A DNA stretch of 64,000 nt, taken from Xanthomonas sp. DAR 35659 (GTDB lineage: Bacteria > Pseudomonadota > Gammaproteobacteria > Xanthomonadales > Xanthomonadaceae). Location: assembly GCF_041242975.1 (NCBI RefSeq), contig NZ_CP162488.1, forward strand, positions 4,516,001 to 4,580,000, given 5' to 3'. The position numbers were made by a program, and so were the translations under genes. The stretch's first letter is position 1. Each line of letters opens with the position of its first letter. This document shows positions 32,420 to 40,878 of this stretch, in pieces. The notes beneath the pieces are model-generated. The model had not been told where the DNA came from. It did no database searches and worked only from the letters and a program-made list of their open reading frames with translations.

Positions 32420-32492
32420 CCTGTAGGAGCGGCTTTAGCCGCGACGAGGCGTTCCCGGTAAAGCCCGTCGCGGCTAAAGCCGCTCCTACAGG
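32420..32492. repeat. REP-like palindrome with 27-bp perfect arms
   Basis: CCTGTAGGAGCGGCTTTAGC... at 32420-32446 is exactly inverted at 32466-32492 around a 19-nt loop. The GTAGGAGCGGCTTTAGCCGCGAC core is a well-known extragenic palindrome type in Xanthomonadaceae and pseudomonads, usually mobilised by RAYT transposases. This is the only copy seen in the window. Confidence 0.9.
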
Positions 32493-32582
32493 ACACTTTC
32501 CGAAGTGATTAGAGCTGCCCTTCACTCGCGACGCGAGATACCAGAAAAAACGGCCGACATCGCCACCAACCGCGTCTTCTCT

Positions 32583-32616
32583 CCCGAATCCCCAATCCCC
32601 AATCCCCAATCCCGGC
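32583..32616. repeat. Heptamer tract (CCCCAAT type) downstream of rimI
   Basis: CCCGAAT followed by three CCCCAAT-type heptamers, then CCCGGC, in the rimI 3' flank. It is a single-arm member of the GGGAATC family. Confidence 0.8.
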
Positions 32617-32670
32617 TTCTTACAGCCCGACACATACGTCAATGCGCCCGCCACCGCAGGCCGCGACGCG

Positions 32671-33162
32671 TTACGACATGCCTTCGAAGAACAACTCGAT
32701 CGCCATCACCAACGCATCCTCGCGGCCGTTCGCCGCCGGGTAGTAGCGCGGGCGGCGGCCGATCTCGTTGAAGCCTTCGCTGTGGTACAGCGCGATCGCG
32801 TTGGGATTGGACGGGCGCACTTCCAGGAACACCCGACGCGCGCCCAGGTCGACGCCGTACTTGATCAGCGCGCGCAGCAGCACGCGGCCGTAACCGCGCG
32901 ATTGCCGCTCCGGCGCGACGCAGACGTTGAGGATATGCGCCTCGTCGGCGGCCACGCTGATCACGCCGTAGCCGACGATCTGGCCCTGCTCCTGCAGCAC
33001 CCAGCCCGGATACCCGGCCTGCAGGCAGTCGCGGAAGATGCCGCGCGTCCACGGGAACGGATAGGCGCGGCGCTCGATCTCCATCACCGCATCGAGGTCG
33101 GCCTCGCGCAGCGGACGCAGCGTGGCCGCGGCCGGCGAGGAGGCCGAACCCTGTGCGCTCAT
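32671..33162 (-). CDS. rimI: Ribosomal protein S18 alanine N-acetyltransferase RimI
   Basis: A 163-residue GNAT acetyltransferase. The acetyl-CoA site is visible as NVCVAPERQSRGYGRVLLRALI (R/QxxGxG/A), followed by FLEVRPSNPNAIALYHSEGF, the RimI-type EVRxxNxxAxxLYxxxGF signature. Its known role is N-terminal acetylation of ribosomal protein S18. The ATG at 33162 overlaps the upstream gene's stop by 4 bp (ATGA), so translation is probably coupled. holD-rimI adjacency also occurs in E. coli. Confidence 0.93.
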   Translation of the reverse strand: MSAQGSASSPAAATLRPLREADLDAVMEIERRAYPFPWTRGIFRDCLQAGYPGWVLQEQGQIVGYGVISVAADEAHILNVCVAPERQSRGYGRVLLRALIKYGVDLGARRVFLEVRPSNPNAIALYHSEGFNEIGRRPRYYPAANGREDALVMAIELFFEGMS

Positions 33163-33629
33163 CGCGGCGCCTGCTTGCGCAGCGCGCGCAGTTGCGGCCA
33201 CAGCGCGCGCTTGGCGGCGGCATTGCCGCGCAGTTCGGCCAACGGCCAGGTGGCCATCAACGTCTGCGTGGCCGGATCGTTCGGATTGCGCCCGGACGCG
33301 CGCAGCAGCGCGATCTGCAGGCGGTCGGGCAGACGCAGGCCGCTGCGGCGCGCCGGCGGCGCGCGTGGCGGCTCGGGCGTGGTCGCCGGCGGTGACGGCG
33401 CGCGCTCGCGCGGCGGCGCAGTTGCAGGCGCGGCGGAGCGCGCTGGCGCCGGGACGGTGGCCCGGCGCTCAGGAGTCGCCGCGTCGGCGGCCGCTGTGCC
33501 GCGCGCCTCGGTCGCCGGCTGCGCCACCACCGCATCGACCTCGGCGTCGGCCGCGACGTACAGCGTATGGCCCAGCGCCTGCAGCCAGCCGTGCTGCTCG
33601 GCCGACCACAACGGTGCGTCGTTGCGCAT
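33159..33629 (-). CDS. holD: Probable divergent DNA polymerase III psi subunit (HolD)
   Basis: A 156-residue protein with a short N-terminal piece (SAEQHGWLQALGHTLYV), a long Ala/Pro/Arg-rich linker (about 45-100) and a conserved-looking C-terminus, LQIALLRASGRNP...WPLAELRGNAAAKRALWPQL. The end aligns by eye with E. coli HolD (...LTDLRANPTARAALWQQI...), and the N-terminus with its WQLQQLGI segment. It sits directly upstream of rimI with a 4-bp overlap, as holD does in E. coli. Psi would bind chi (HolC, encoded at 26620) and tether it to the clamp loader. The proline-rich linker is a lineage-specific oddity. Similarity and synteny are seen; the function is inferred. Confidence 0.7.
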   Translation of the reverse strand: MRNDAPLWSAEQHGWLQALGHTLYVAADAEVDAVVAQPATEARGTAAADAATPERRATVPAPARSAAPATAPPRERAPSPPATTPEPPRAPPARRSGLRLPDRLQIALLRASGRNPNDPATQTLMATWPLAELRGNAAAKRALWPQLRALRKQAPR

Positions 33630-33637
33630 CGCCTCGC

Positions 33638-34414
33638 TCACGCCGCGTCCGGCAACTTGCGCCAGCGCCGCCACAGCCAGTAGCAGGGCCCGGACAAGGC
33701 GTACAGCACGCCGATCGCCAGCAAGGCGCGCGACAGATCGATGACCAGCACCGCGATCACCACCGGCGCCAGTACCAGCATCAGGAACGGCACCCGGTCC
33801 GCGCGCGGGCCTTTCTCGCCGCCGCCCTTGAAGCTCCAGAAACGGATGCGACTGACCATCAACAGCGCCGCGACCACGGTCACGCCCAGCGCCACGTAGC
33901 GCAGCTGCTCGCCGTCCCAACCGAGGTTGCCGTCGGCGAAGGCCCACACGAAGGCCATCATCAGCCCCGCCGCGGCCGGGCTTGCCAGGCCGACGAACCA
34001 GCGCTTGTCCACGGTGCCGACCTGGGTATTGAAGCGCGCCAGGCGCAGCGCGGCGCAGGCCGCGTACAGGAAGGCCGCCGACCAGCCGACCCGGCCCATC
34101 ATGCCGCCGTCGAACTTCAGCGACGACAGCGACCAGTGGTACATCACTAGCGCCGGGGCCATGCCGAAGCTGACCAGGTCGGCCAGCGAGTCGTACTGCA
34201 CGCCGAATTCGCTGCTGGTGCCGGTCAGCCGCGCCACCCGCCCGTCCAGCCCGTCCATCACCGCGGCGACGAACACCGCCACGCTGGCGTGCACGAACTG
34301 GCCATTGGCCGCGGCGATGATGGCGTAGAAACCGGAGAACAGGCCGGCGGTGGTGAACAGGTTCGGCAGCAGATAGATGGTGCGCGAACGGGGAGGCGGT
34401 CGGGATGGGTCCAT
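33638..34414 (-). CDS. pssA: CDP-diacylglycerol-serine O-phosphatidyltransferase PssA
   Basis: A 258-residue integral membrane CDP-alcohol phosphotransferase that makes phosphatidylserine, the precursor of phosphatidylethanolamine. The signature DGxxAR-x8-Gx3Dx3D is present as MDGLDGRVARLTG...EFGVQYDSLADLVSFG. About seven to eight hydrophobic segments follow. The family is the PssA type, not the peripheral E. coli phospholipase-D-like PssA. The start MDPSRPPPRSRTIYLLPN at 34414 fits. It is 8 bp upstream of the holD start, suggesting a pssA-holD-rimI operon. Confidence 0.93.
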   Translation of the reverse strand: MDPSRPPPRSRTIYLLPNLFTTAGLFSGFYAIIAAANGQFVHASVAVFVAAVMDGLDGRVARLTGTSSEFGVQYDSLADLVSFGMAPALVMYHWSLSSLKFDGGMMGRVGWSAAFLYAACAALRLARFNTQVGTVDKRWFVGLASPAAAGLMMAFVWAFADGNLGWDGEQLRYVALGVTVVAALLMVSRIRFWSFKGGGEKGPRADRVPFLMLVLAPVVIAVLVIDLSRALLAIGVLYALSGPCYWLWRRWRKLPDAA

Positions 34415-34489
34415 CCGGGCAGTTTAATCGACTTGCCAGCCCCGTCGGCGGGTGCTGCAATCGGCGTTCGCCCTGCCCCGGAGAACGTG

Positions 34490-34882
34490 ATGCGCGCCCT
34501 GACCCGGCTTTGTTGCCTGTCCCTGCTCGCCGCCAGCGGTGTGGCCGGCGCCGCCACCTTGTACCAGTGGAAGGATGCGCAGGGCGTCACCCACTATTCG
34601 CAGAGCCCGCCGCCGGGCGGCAAATACCAGGCGCGGCGGGTCGACAGCCGCGGCGGCGCCCCGGCCGAGGCCACCGAGGCCGCCGCCCCGGCCGAAAGCG
34701 GCAACTGCCTGAGCGCGCGCAAGAACCTGGACATCCTGAGCAAGCCGGGCAAGGTGATGACCGACCGCGACGGCGACGGCAAGCCCGACGCGGAGCTGGA
34801 CGAGGACCAGCGCACCGCGCAAAAGGCGCTGGCCGAGGCCGCGATCAAGGCCTATTGCGCGCCGCCGCCCGCCGCCGAATGA
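34490..34882 (+). CDS. DUF4124-domain periplasmic protein
   Basis: A 130-residue protein with a signal peptide cleaved near SGVAGA-ATLY. The DUF4124 motif LYQWKDAQGVTHYSQSPPPGGKY follows, with a Cys pair (GNCLSARKN... / KAYCAPPP) that could form a disulfide. Its function is unknown; the domain is common in Xanthomonadaceae envelope proteins. I chose the ATG at 34490 over upstream starts because it gives the signal peptide; GGAGAA precedes it. It is divergent from pssA and lies 100 bp before proS. Confidence 0.85.
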   Translation: MRALTRLCCLSLLAASGVAGAATLYQWKDAQGVTHYSQSPPPGGKYQARRVDSRGGAPAEATEAAAPAESGNCLSARKNLDILSKPGKVMTDRDGDGKPDAELDEDQRTAQKALAEAAIKAYCAPPPAAE

Positions 34883-34983
34883 GCGCAAGCGCCCGGCGCG
34901 GACACGGCGCCGGCCGCCATACACCCCCGCAGCGCCGGCAATGACTGGCAAAATGGGCGACCCGCCGTCTGCGAAGCCCTTCG

Positions 34984-36678
34984 ATGCGCCTTTCCCAGTT
35001 CCACCTGCACACCACCAAGGAAACCCCGGCCGACGCCGAACTGGTCAGCCACCGGCTGATGCTGCGCGCCGGCATGATCCGCAAGCTCGCCTCCGGCCTG
35101 TACACCTGGTCGCCGCTGGGCCTGCGCGTGCTGCGCAAGGTGGAGGCGGTGGTGCGCGAGGAAATGAACCGCGCCGGCGCCGTGGAAGTGCTGTTCCCGA
35201 CCATCCAGCCGCGCGAGCTGTGGGACGCCACCGGGCGCTGGAAGAAGTTCGGCGGGCTGATGCTGCGCATGAAGGACCGCAAGGACCAGGAATACTGCTA
35301 CAGCCCCACCGCCGAGGAGGCCGCCGCCGACTTCGCGCGCCAGGAGCTGAGCAGCTACAAGCAGTTGCCGCTGAACGTCTACCAGATCCAGACCAAGTTC
35401 CGCGACGAGATCCGCCCGCGCTTCGGCGTGATGCGCGCGCGCGAGTTCCTGATGAAGGACGCCTACTCGTTCCATGTCAGCGACGAGGACCTGGCGCGCG
35501 AGTACGAGAACATGAAGGCCGCCTACAGCCGCATCTTCACCCGCCTGGGCCTGCAGTTCCGCGCGGTGCAGGCCGATTCGGGCGACATCGGCGGCGACGC
35601 CTCGCAGGAATTCCACGTGCTGGCCGAGTCCGGCGAGGATTCGCTGGCGTTCTCCACCGGCTCGGACTACGCGGCCAATGTCGAGACCGCGGTCGCCGCC
35701 GACCCGGCGCCGCGCCCGGCGCCGCAGGAAGCGCTGCGCAAGGTCGCCACGCCCACCCAGAAGACCTGCGAGGCCGTGGCCGAATTGCTGGGTATCGCCC
35801 TGCAACGCACGGTCAAGTCGGTCGCGGTGATGGCCGGCGAGCGCTTCGTGCTGGCGTTGGTGCGCGGCGATCACGCGGTGAACGAGATCAAGCTGGGCAA
35901 GGTCGCCGGCCTGGCCGGCTACCGCATGGCCAACGAGGCCGAGATCCGCGCCCATCTCGGCAGCGAGCCGGGCTTCCTCGGTCCGCTCAATCCCTTGCTG
36001 CCGGTGCGCGTGGTCGCCGACCGCGACGTGGCGGCGATGGCCGATTTCGTGGTCGGCGCCAACGAAGCCGGCTTCCACCTGGCCGGCGTGAACTGGGGCC
36101 GCGACCTGCCCGAGCCGGAAACCGTCGCCGACCTGCGCAACGTGGTCGAGGGCGAGCGCGCGGCCGATGGCGGCGAGATCCGCCTGGCGCGCGGCATCGA
36201 GGTCGGCCATGTGTTCCAGCTCGGCCGCCAGTACGCGCAGGCGCTGGACGCCACCGTGCTGGACGAGAACGGCAAGACCGTGGCGATGGCGATGGGCTGC
36301 TATGGCATCGGCATCTCGCGCATCGTCGCCGCGGCGATCGAGCAGAACCACGACGAGGCCGGCATCCGCTGGCCGCAGCCGATGGCGCCGTGGGCGGTGG
36401 CGATCTGCGTGATCAACCCCAAGCGCGACCCGGCGATCGACGCCGCCGGCCAGGCGTTGCTGGCGGACCTGCAGCAGGCGGGCCTGGACGCCGTGCTCGA
36501 CGATCGCGGCCTGCGCGCCGGCGCGATGTTCGCCGATATCGAACTGATCGGCATCCCGCACCGCGTGGTGGTGTCCGAGCGCGGGCTGGCGGCCGGCACC
36601 TTCGAATACCGGGCGCGCAGCGGCGGCGAGGCCGAAAGCCTCGACCGGGCCGCCTTGCTGGCGCGGCTGCAGGGTTAA
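34984..36678 (+). CDS. proS: Prolyl-tRNA synthetase ProS (bacterial type)
   Basis: A 564-residue class II synthetase that charges tRNA-Pro. Motif 1 surrounds [20 protein letters not shown] and motif 2 is [21 protein letters not shown]. An INS editing domain (about 235-385) inserted between motifs 2 and 3 marks the bacterial type. Motif 3 is [17 protein letters not shown]. The C-terminal anticodon-binding domain starts about 465. It is followed by a classic intrinsic terminator, so it is monocistronic or last in its unit. Confidence 0.96.
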   Translation: MRLSQFHLHTTKETPADAELVSHRLMLRAGMIRKLASGLYTWSPLGLRVLRKVEAVVREEMNRAGAVEVLFPTIQPRELWDATGRWKKFGGLMLRMKDRKDQEYCYSPTAEEAAADFARQELSSYKQLPLNVYQIQTKFRDEIRPRFGVMRAREFLMKDAYSFHVSDEDLAREYENMKAAYSRIFTRLGLQFRAVQADSGDIGGDASQEFHVLAESGEDSLAFSTGSDYAANVETAVAADPAPRPAPQEALRKVATPTQKTCEAVAELLGIALQRTVKSVAVMAGERFVLALVRGDHAVNEIKLGKVAGLAGYRMANEAEIRAHLGSEPGFLGPLNPLLPVRVVADRDVAAMADFVVGANEAGFHLAGVNWGRDLPEPETVADLRNVVEGERAADGGEIRLARGIEVGHVFQLGRQYAQALDATVLDENGKTVAMAMGCYGIGISRIVAAAIEQNHDEAGIRWPQPMAPWAVAICVINPKRDPAIDAAGQALLADLQQAGLDAVLDDRGLRAGAMFADIELIGIPHRVVVSERGLAAGTFEYRARSGGEAESLDRAALLARLQG

Positions 36679-36690
36679 TCGGATCGAAAA

Positions 36691-36717
36691 GGCCGGGAAT
36701 ATATCCCGGCCTTTTTT
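36691..36717 (+). terminator. Rho-independent terminator of proS
   Basis: GGCCGGGA-ATATA-TCCCGGCC followed by a run of six T residues, 13 bp after the proS stop. Stem and U-tract are both canonical. Confidence 0.95.
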
Positions 36718-36881
36718 GTTTGCGCGGCCATCGCCGCGACATCGCCTGCACATTCGCCCCGGCAGTATGCCCGGCTGGATCGCGGCGGCATGCCGGATTT
36801 GTTTGGCATCGCATATCCGGGGCGTATACCTGTCCCGTGCGCTTATTCCGATTCGGCGGCCGCCACCGAATGACGGAATAT

Positions 36882-36910
36882 TTGTCAATTCGATAAAGCG
36901 ATATTATGAT
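36882..36910 (+). promoter_or_regulatory. Near-consensus sigma-70 promoter of the H-NS-like gene
   Basis: TTGTCA (36882-36887), a 17-bp spacer and TATGAT (36905-36910) each match consensus at 5 of 6 positions. They lie about 55 bp before the start codon in a locally A/T-rich stretch. This is the cleanest promoter seen in the window and predicts strong constitutive transcription. Confidence 0.75.
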
Positions 36911-36964
36911 TCCATTCGCGCCAGGGAATGGCTGCATGCCCATCGTCCATTTTCCGGAGTACAG

Positions 36965-37432
36965 ATGACCATCGATCTCAGCGGCCTGTCGGCCAAGCAG
37001 TTGGGCGCTCTTATCAAGACTGCCAAGAAACAACAGACCATCGTCGCCAAGCGCACGCCCATCGCCAAGGTCCGCACCCTGCTGGCACGCCTGGCCAAGA
37101 GCCATGGTTACAGCCTCGAAGAGGCCGTCGGTGGCGCCGCTCCGGCCAAGCGCGGCCGCAAGGCCGCCGGCAAGCCGGGTCCGAAGGCGGGTCGCAAGCT
37201 GGGCAAGGTGCCGCCGAAATACCGCAATCCGGCCAATCCGGCGGAAACCTGGACCGGCCGCGGCAAGCAGCCGCGCTGGCTGGCCGAGCAGGTCGGCAAG
37301 GGCAAGAAGGTCGAGGATTTCCTGATCGCCGGCGGCGCCGCCAAATCCGCCGCGCCGGCCAAGAAAACCGCCAAGAAAGCCAGCAAGCGCGTGGCCAAGA
37401 AGGCCAGCAAGGCCGCGTCGTCGAAAGCCTGA
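36965..37432 (+). CDS. H-NS-family nucleoid protein with histone-like Lys/Ala tail
   Basis: A 155-residue protein of the type usually called H-NS or Xrv in Xanthomonas. The N-terminal part (about 1-50) should be the helical oligomerisation region. The H-NS DNA-binding core is YRNPANPAETWTGRGKQPRW, which contains the hallmark T(W)xGRGxxPxW. The C-terminus is an Ala/Lys-rich tail (AKKTAKKASKRVAKKASK) resembling histone H1/AlgP tails. It would silence A/T-rich or transferred DNA. The start MTIDLSGLSAKQL at 36965 has CCGGAG upstream. It has its own promoter and a shared 3' terminator. Confidence 0.9.
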   Translation: MTIDLSGLSAKQLGALIKTAKKQQTIVAKRTPIAKVRTLLARLAKSHGYSLEEAVGGAAPAKRGRKAAGKPGPKAGRKLGKVPPKYRNPANPAETWTGRGKQPRWLAEQVGKGKKVEDFLIAGGAAKSAAPAKKTAKKASKRVAKKASKAASSKA

Positions 37433-37453
37433 TCGGCAACGACGCGCGCATCG

Positions 37454-37483
37454 AAAAACGCCGGCGCATGCCGGCGTTTTTTA
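37454..37483. terminator. Bidirectional intrinsic terminator
   Basis: AAAAACGCCGGC-gcat-GCCGGCGTTTTTT has a perfect 8-bp GC-rich core extended by A/T pairs, with A-tract and T-tract on either side. It lies between the convergent H-NS-like and thrE-like genes and serves both strands. Confidence 0.92.
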
Positions 37484-37492
37484 TTACCGGAT

Positions 37493-38752
37493 TCAAAGAT
37501 TCTTTCGCGCCGGCACCAGCAGATTGCCGAACAGCAGCCCGGCCACCAGCGCCATCACGATATTGGTCACCGCCAGCAGCGCCGACTGCCCGCCGGGCAC
37601 GTCGTGCTGCTGCACCAGGGTCAGCAGGCCGCGCAAGCTGGCGCTGCCGGGCACCAGCATGATGATCCCGGGCAGCCGGATCAGCGCGCCCGGCCGCTGC
37701 ACCAGGCGACCGAACAGGTTGCCGGCCGCGGTCAACGACATCGCCGACAGGAAGATGCCGACCGGGCTGCCCCAGGCCTCGCCGGCGACGCGCGCGATCA
37801 CGTAGCCGGCCACCGAGGCCGCCATCACCCACGGGTAGTCGCGGCCGCTGGCCTTGAACAGCAGCGCGAACGCATAGGCGGCGACCGGCAGCGAGGCCCA
37901 TTCCACCCATCCCGCCTGCGGCCGCGACACGTGCGCCATCGGCTCCAGGCCCAGCAACTGCGCCAGGGTCACCGCGATCACCGCGCCCACGGTCAGCTTG
38001 AGGATGGTGGTGACCGCGCCGGCGAAGCGCGCGGTGCCCGACACCCAATGCTGGCTGGTGAGCTCGTTGACCGCATTGGTCAGCGCCATACCCGGCAGCA
38101 GCACCACCAGCGAGGCGATGATCACCGAGTTGAGGTTCAGCGGCGCCACCATGGTGGCCACCAGCGCCGCGACCACGCCGGCCAGCAGCGCCGCCAGGGC
38201 CTCGTTGGCCTCCTTGGCGGCCGGGCGTTTGTCGGTCAGTTGGGTCAGCGCGCCGATCAGCACGCCGATCGCGGTGGCGGTGGCGATGTCCAGCCACGGC
38301 AGCCGCCACAGCCCGGCCACGCCGGCCGCGGCCAGGCCGAAGCCCAGCACCTGCATCGCCATCCAGCGCCGTCCCGGCGGCTGGTCCAGCTGGCGCAACG
38401 CGGTGTGGCCCTGGGCCACGCTCATGCGCCCGCTGGCGACATCGTCGGCGATGCGGTCGGCGACGCTGAGCTTGTGCAGGTCGTTGTCGCCCGGCGCCAG
38501 ACGCACCACGCGGGTGATGTCGCTGGAGCCGATCGCCTTGGTCGGATCGCTGAAGCTGAGGATCAGCCCGGTCGGGTTGGACCACGGCTCGCAGTCCAGG
38601 TCCAGCTGCTGCGCCAGGGCCACCACCGCAGCCTCCAGGCGCTGCGCGGTGGTGCCGTAGGTATGCAGGCGGCCGGCGATCTCGGAGACGAAGGCGATCC
38701 GCTGCGCATAGGTGGCGGTGGAGGACGGGCTGACGGTAGGCGCGACGGGCAT
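37493..38752 (-). CDS. ThrE-family threonine/serine exporter
   Basis: A 419-residue inner-membrane protein with a soluble N-terminal domain (about 1-140, the DUF1212/ThrE part: AQRIAFVSEIAGRLHTYGTTAQRLE...) and about ten hydrophobic segments in the C-terminal two thirds. These include VIIASLVVLLPGMALTNAVNEL and RLPGIIMLVPGSASLRG, both typical of ThrE. The family exports threonine and serine. I chose MPVAPTVSPS at 38752; the upstream frame adds unconserved Arg-rich sequence. It is divergent from mlaE. Confidence 0.88.
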   Translation of the reverse strand: MPVAPTVSPSSTATYAQRIAFVSEIAGRLHTYGTTAQRLEAAVVALAQQLDLDCEPWSNPTGLILSFSDPTKAIGSSDITRVVRLAPGDNDLHKLSVADRIADDVASGRMSVAQGHTALRQLDQPPGRRWMAMQVLGFGLAAAGVAGLWRLPWLDIATATAIGVLIGALTQLTDKRPAAKEANEALAALLAGVVAALVATMVAPLNLNSVIIASLVVLLPGMALTNAVNELTSQHWVSGTARFAGAVTTILKLTVGAVIAVTLAQLLGLEPMAHVSRPQAGWVEWASLPVAAYAFALLFKASGRDYPWVMAASVAGYVIARVAGEAWGSPVGIFLSAMSLTAAGNLFGRLVQRPGALIRLPGIIMLVPGSASLRGLLTLVQQHDVPGGQSALLAVTNIVMALVAGLLFGNLLVPARKNL

Positions 38753-38859
38753 GTCGGCTAGTATGGCGCCAACGCCGCGCGCAGCCACCCCGTCGCGCGC
38801 GATGACGTTGCGGCGCCGGCGAAACAGGTATGCTCGCGCCCGCACGCCCCGGACGCCCC

Positions 38860-39972
38860 ATGATCGAACCGCAACCGCCCAGCCTCAGCCAAGACGAACG
38901 GGATCCCGCGCGGGTGCGGCTGTCCGGAAGCTGGACCCTGGCCACCGCGCTGGCCTCCTCGGACGTGCTGCGCACGATGCCGCCGGGCACCACCGGCATC
39001 GACGCCAGCGGCATCCTCCAATTGGATTCGGCCGGCGTGCTGCAGCTGATGCGCCACGCCACCCGCAACGGCATCGCCCACGAGGCGCTGGACTTCCGCC
39101 AGGATCACCGCGCGCTGGTCTCCACCATCGAGGACGTCGCCGACGACCGCCCCAAGCGCAAGCGCGACTACGGGTTCGCCGCGGCGCTGGAGCGCCTGGG
39201 CTACGCGGTGCACCGCAACGGCAAGGAGATCGTCGCCCTGGTCGGCTTCCTCGGCGAGACCCTGGTCAAGATGATGCGCCTGCTGCACGCGCCGCGGCGC
39301 TTCCGCCTGACCTCCACGGTGCATCACATGGAGCAGGTCGGGCTGGACGCGGTGCCGCTGGTGGCGCTGCTGTCGTATCTGGTCGGCGCGGTGATCGCGT
39401 TCCTGGGCTCGACCATCCTGCGCGACTTCGGCGCCGAGATCTATGTGGTGGAACTGGTCAGCATCGCCTTCCTGCGCGAGTTCGCGGTCCTGCTGACCGC
39501 GATCGTGCTGGCCGGACGCACCGCCAGCGCCTTCACCGCGCAGATCGGCGCGATGAAGGCGCGCGAGGAAGTGGATGCGATCCAGACCCTGGGCCTGGAC
39601 CCGATGGACCTGCTGGTGATCCCGCGGCTGGTGGCACTGCTGGTGATGCTGCCGCTGCTGACCTTCGTGGCGATGATCGCCGGCCTGGCCGGCGGCGTCA
39701 CCGTCGGCGCCTTCGACCTGGGCATCCCGCCGCAGATGTACCTGGCGCGCATGCACGAGACCATCCAGCTGCGGCACATGCTGGTCGGCCTGTCGAAGGC
39801 GCCGATCTTCGCCCTCGTGATCGGCCTGATCGGCTGCCTGGAAGGCCTGCGCGTGGAGGGCACCGCGCAATCGGTCGGCGAGCGCACCACCTCCAGCGTG
39901 GTGCAGACGATCTCGCTGGTGATCATCATCGACGCGATCGCCGCGCTGTGGTTCATGAACGTGGGGTGGTGA
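38860..39972 (+). CDS. mlaE: MlaE permease with N-terminal STAS domain
   Basis: A 370-residue permease of the Mla phospholipid transporter that keeps the outer-membrane leaflet asymmetric. Residues about 1-100 form a STAS-like domain (VRLSGSWTLATALASSDV...IDASGILQLDSAGVLQLM), whereas in E. coli MlaB is a separate STAS protein. The MlaE membrane domain follows (EQVGLDAVPLVALLSYLVGAVIAFLG, EIYVVELVSIAFLREF, IGAMKAREEVDAIQTLGLDP). It opens the mlaE-F-D-lipoprotein operon. The start at 38860 (MIEPQPPSL) is preferred over an upstream ATG at 38830. Confidence 0.93.
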   Translation: MIEPQPPSLSQDERDPARVRLSGSWTLATALASSDVLRTMPPGTTGIDASGILQLDSAGVLQLMRHATRNGIAHEALDFRQDHRALVSTIEDVADDRPKRKRDYGFAAALERLGYAVHRNGKEIVALVGFLGETLVKMMRLLHAPRRFRLTSTVHHMEQVGLDAVPLVALLSYLVGAVIAFLGSTILRDFGAEIYVVELVSIAFLREFAVLLTAIVLAGRTASAFTAQIGAMKAREEVDAIQTLGLDPMDLLVIPRLVALLVMLPLLTFVAMIAGLAGGVTVGAFDLGIPPQMYLARMHETIQLRHMLVGLSKAPIFALVIGLIGCLEGLRVEGTAQSVGERTTSSVVQTISLVIIIDAIAALWFMNVGW

Positions 39973-39979
39973 CGTGAGG

Positions 39980-40088
39980 CCGGGACTGGGGAATCGGGAA
40001 TCGGGAATGGGAAAAACCGGCTGCATTGGCGACGTCGGTCAGGAGTGCGTGCTTTGACGATTCCCGATTCCCCAGTCCCGATTCCCGG
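39980..40088. repeat. Heptamer inverted-repeat element between mlaE and mlaF
   Basis: The left arm 39980-40011 (GCCGGGACTGGGGAATCGGG...) and right arm 40058-40088 (GATTCCCGATTCCCCAGTCC...) share even the off-pattern GGGACTGGGGAAT unit. This shows the arms are related and not independent tracts. The right arm is translated as the N-terminus of MlaF. Confidence 0.9.
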
Positions 40089-40875
40089 CCAGGAACTGGC
40101 CATCTCCGTCCGCGGCCTGGTCAACCGCTTCGGCAGCCAGACCGTGCACGAGGAACTGGACCTGGACGTGCGCCGCGGCGAGATCCTCGGCGTGGTCGGC
40201 GGCTCGGGCACCGGCAAGTCTGTGTTGATGCGCAGCATCCTCGGCCTGCGCACGCCCGATGCCGGACGCATCCACGTGCTCGGCGTGGATACCGACTCCA
40301 GGCGTCGCGAAGACCGCCTGCACGTGGAGCGCAACACCGGGGTGCTGTTCCAGGACGGCGCGCTGTTCTCCTCGCTGACCGTCGGCGAGAACGTGCAGGT
40401 GCCGCTGAAGGAACACTTCGGCGAGCTGCCCGACAGCTGGCACTACGAGCTGGCGCTGCTGAAGGTGAAGCTGGCCGGGTTGCCGGCCGATGCGCTCAAC
40501 AAGCTGCCCTCGCAGCTGTCCGGCGGCATGCGCAAGCGCGCCGGGCTGGCGCGCGCGCTGGCGCTGGACCCGCCGCTGCTGTTCCTGGACGAACCCACCG
40601 CCGGCCTGGACCCGATCGGCGCGGCCGCCTTCGACCGGCTGATCCGCACCCTGCAGGAAGCGCTGGGCCTGACCGTGTTCCTCATCACCCACGACCTGGA
40701 CACCTTGTACGCTATCTGCGACCGCGTCGCGGTCCTGGCCGACCGCAAGGTCATCGCCACCGCGCCGCTTTCCGAGATCGAGCAGGTCGACCACCCCTGG
40801 ATCCAGGACTATTTCCACGGCCCGCGCGCGCGCGCGGCCCGCGACGCCAAAACCGCCTGGACCGAGAACGCCTGA
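40054..40875 (+). CDS. mlaF: MlaF ATPase with a repeat-derived N-terminus
   Basis: This ABC ATPase of the Mla system has Walker A GGSGTGKS, Q-loop region LFQDGALFSS, signature LSGGMRKRAGLARALA, Walker B LLFLDEPTAGLDP and H-loop ITHDLDT. I favour TTG at 40054 because AGGAG (40041-40045) is 8 nt upstream. That gives 273 residues beginning MTIPDSPVPIPGQELAISV. A GTG at 40045 would leave no ribosome-binding site. In either case the first 11-14 codons are the right arm of the heptamer repeat, ahead of the normal start of the ABC fold at about residue 14. It is the second gene of the mla operon. Confidence 0.92.
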   Translation: MTIPDSPVPIPGQELAISVRGLVNRFGSQTVHEELDLDVRRGEILGVVGGSGTGKSVLMRSILGLRTPDAGRIHVLGVDTDSRRREDRLHVERNTGVLFQDGALFSSLTVGENVQVPLKEHFGELPDSWHYELALLKVKLAGLPADALNKLPSQLSGGMRKRAGLARALALDPPLLFLDEPTAGLDPIGAAAFDRLIRTLQEALGLTVFLITHDLDTLYAICDRVAVLADRKVIATAPLSEIEQVDHPWIQDYFHGPRARAARDAKTAWTENA

Positions 40876-40878
40876 GCC

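Noticed and set aside
32151..32654. ORF across the REP palindrome
   Set aside because: Its sequence CPVGAALAATGF...SRLKPLLQG is the translated palindrome, a common misannotation in Xanthomonas-type genomes.
37014..39074. Long minus-strand frame over hns-thrE
   Set aside because: It is out of frame with the ThrE-like protein, runs antisense through the H-NS-like gene and crosses a strong bidirectional terminator.
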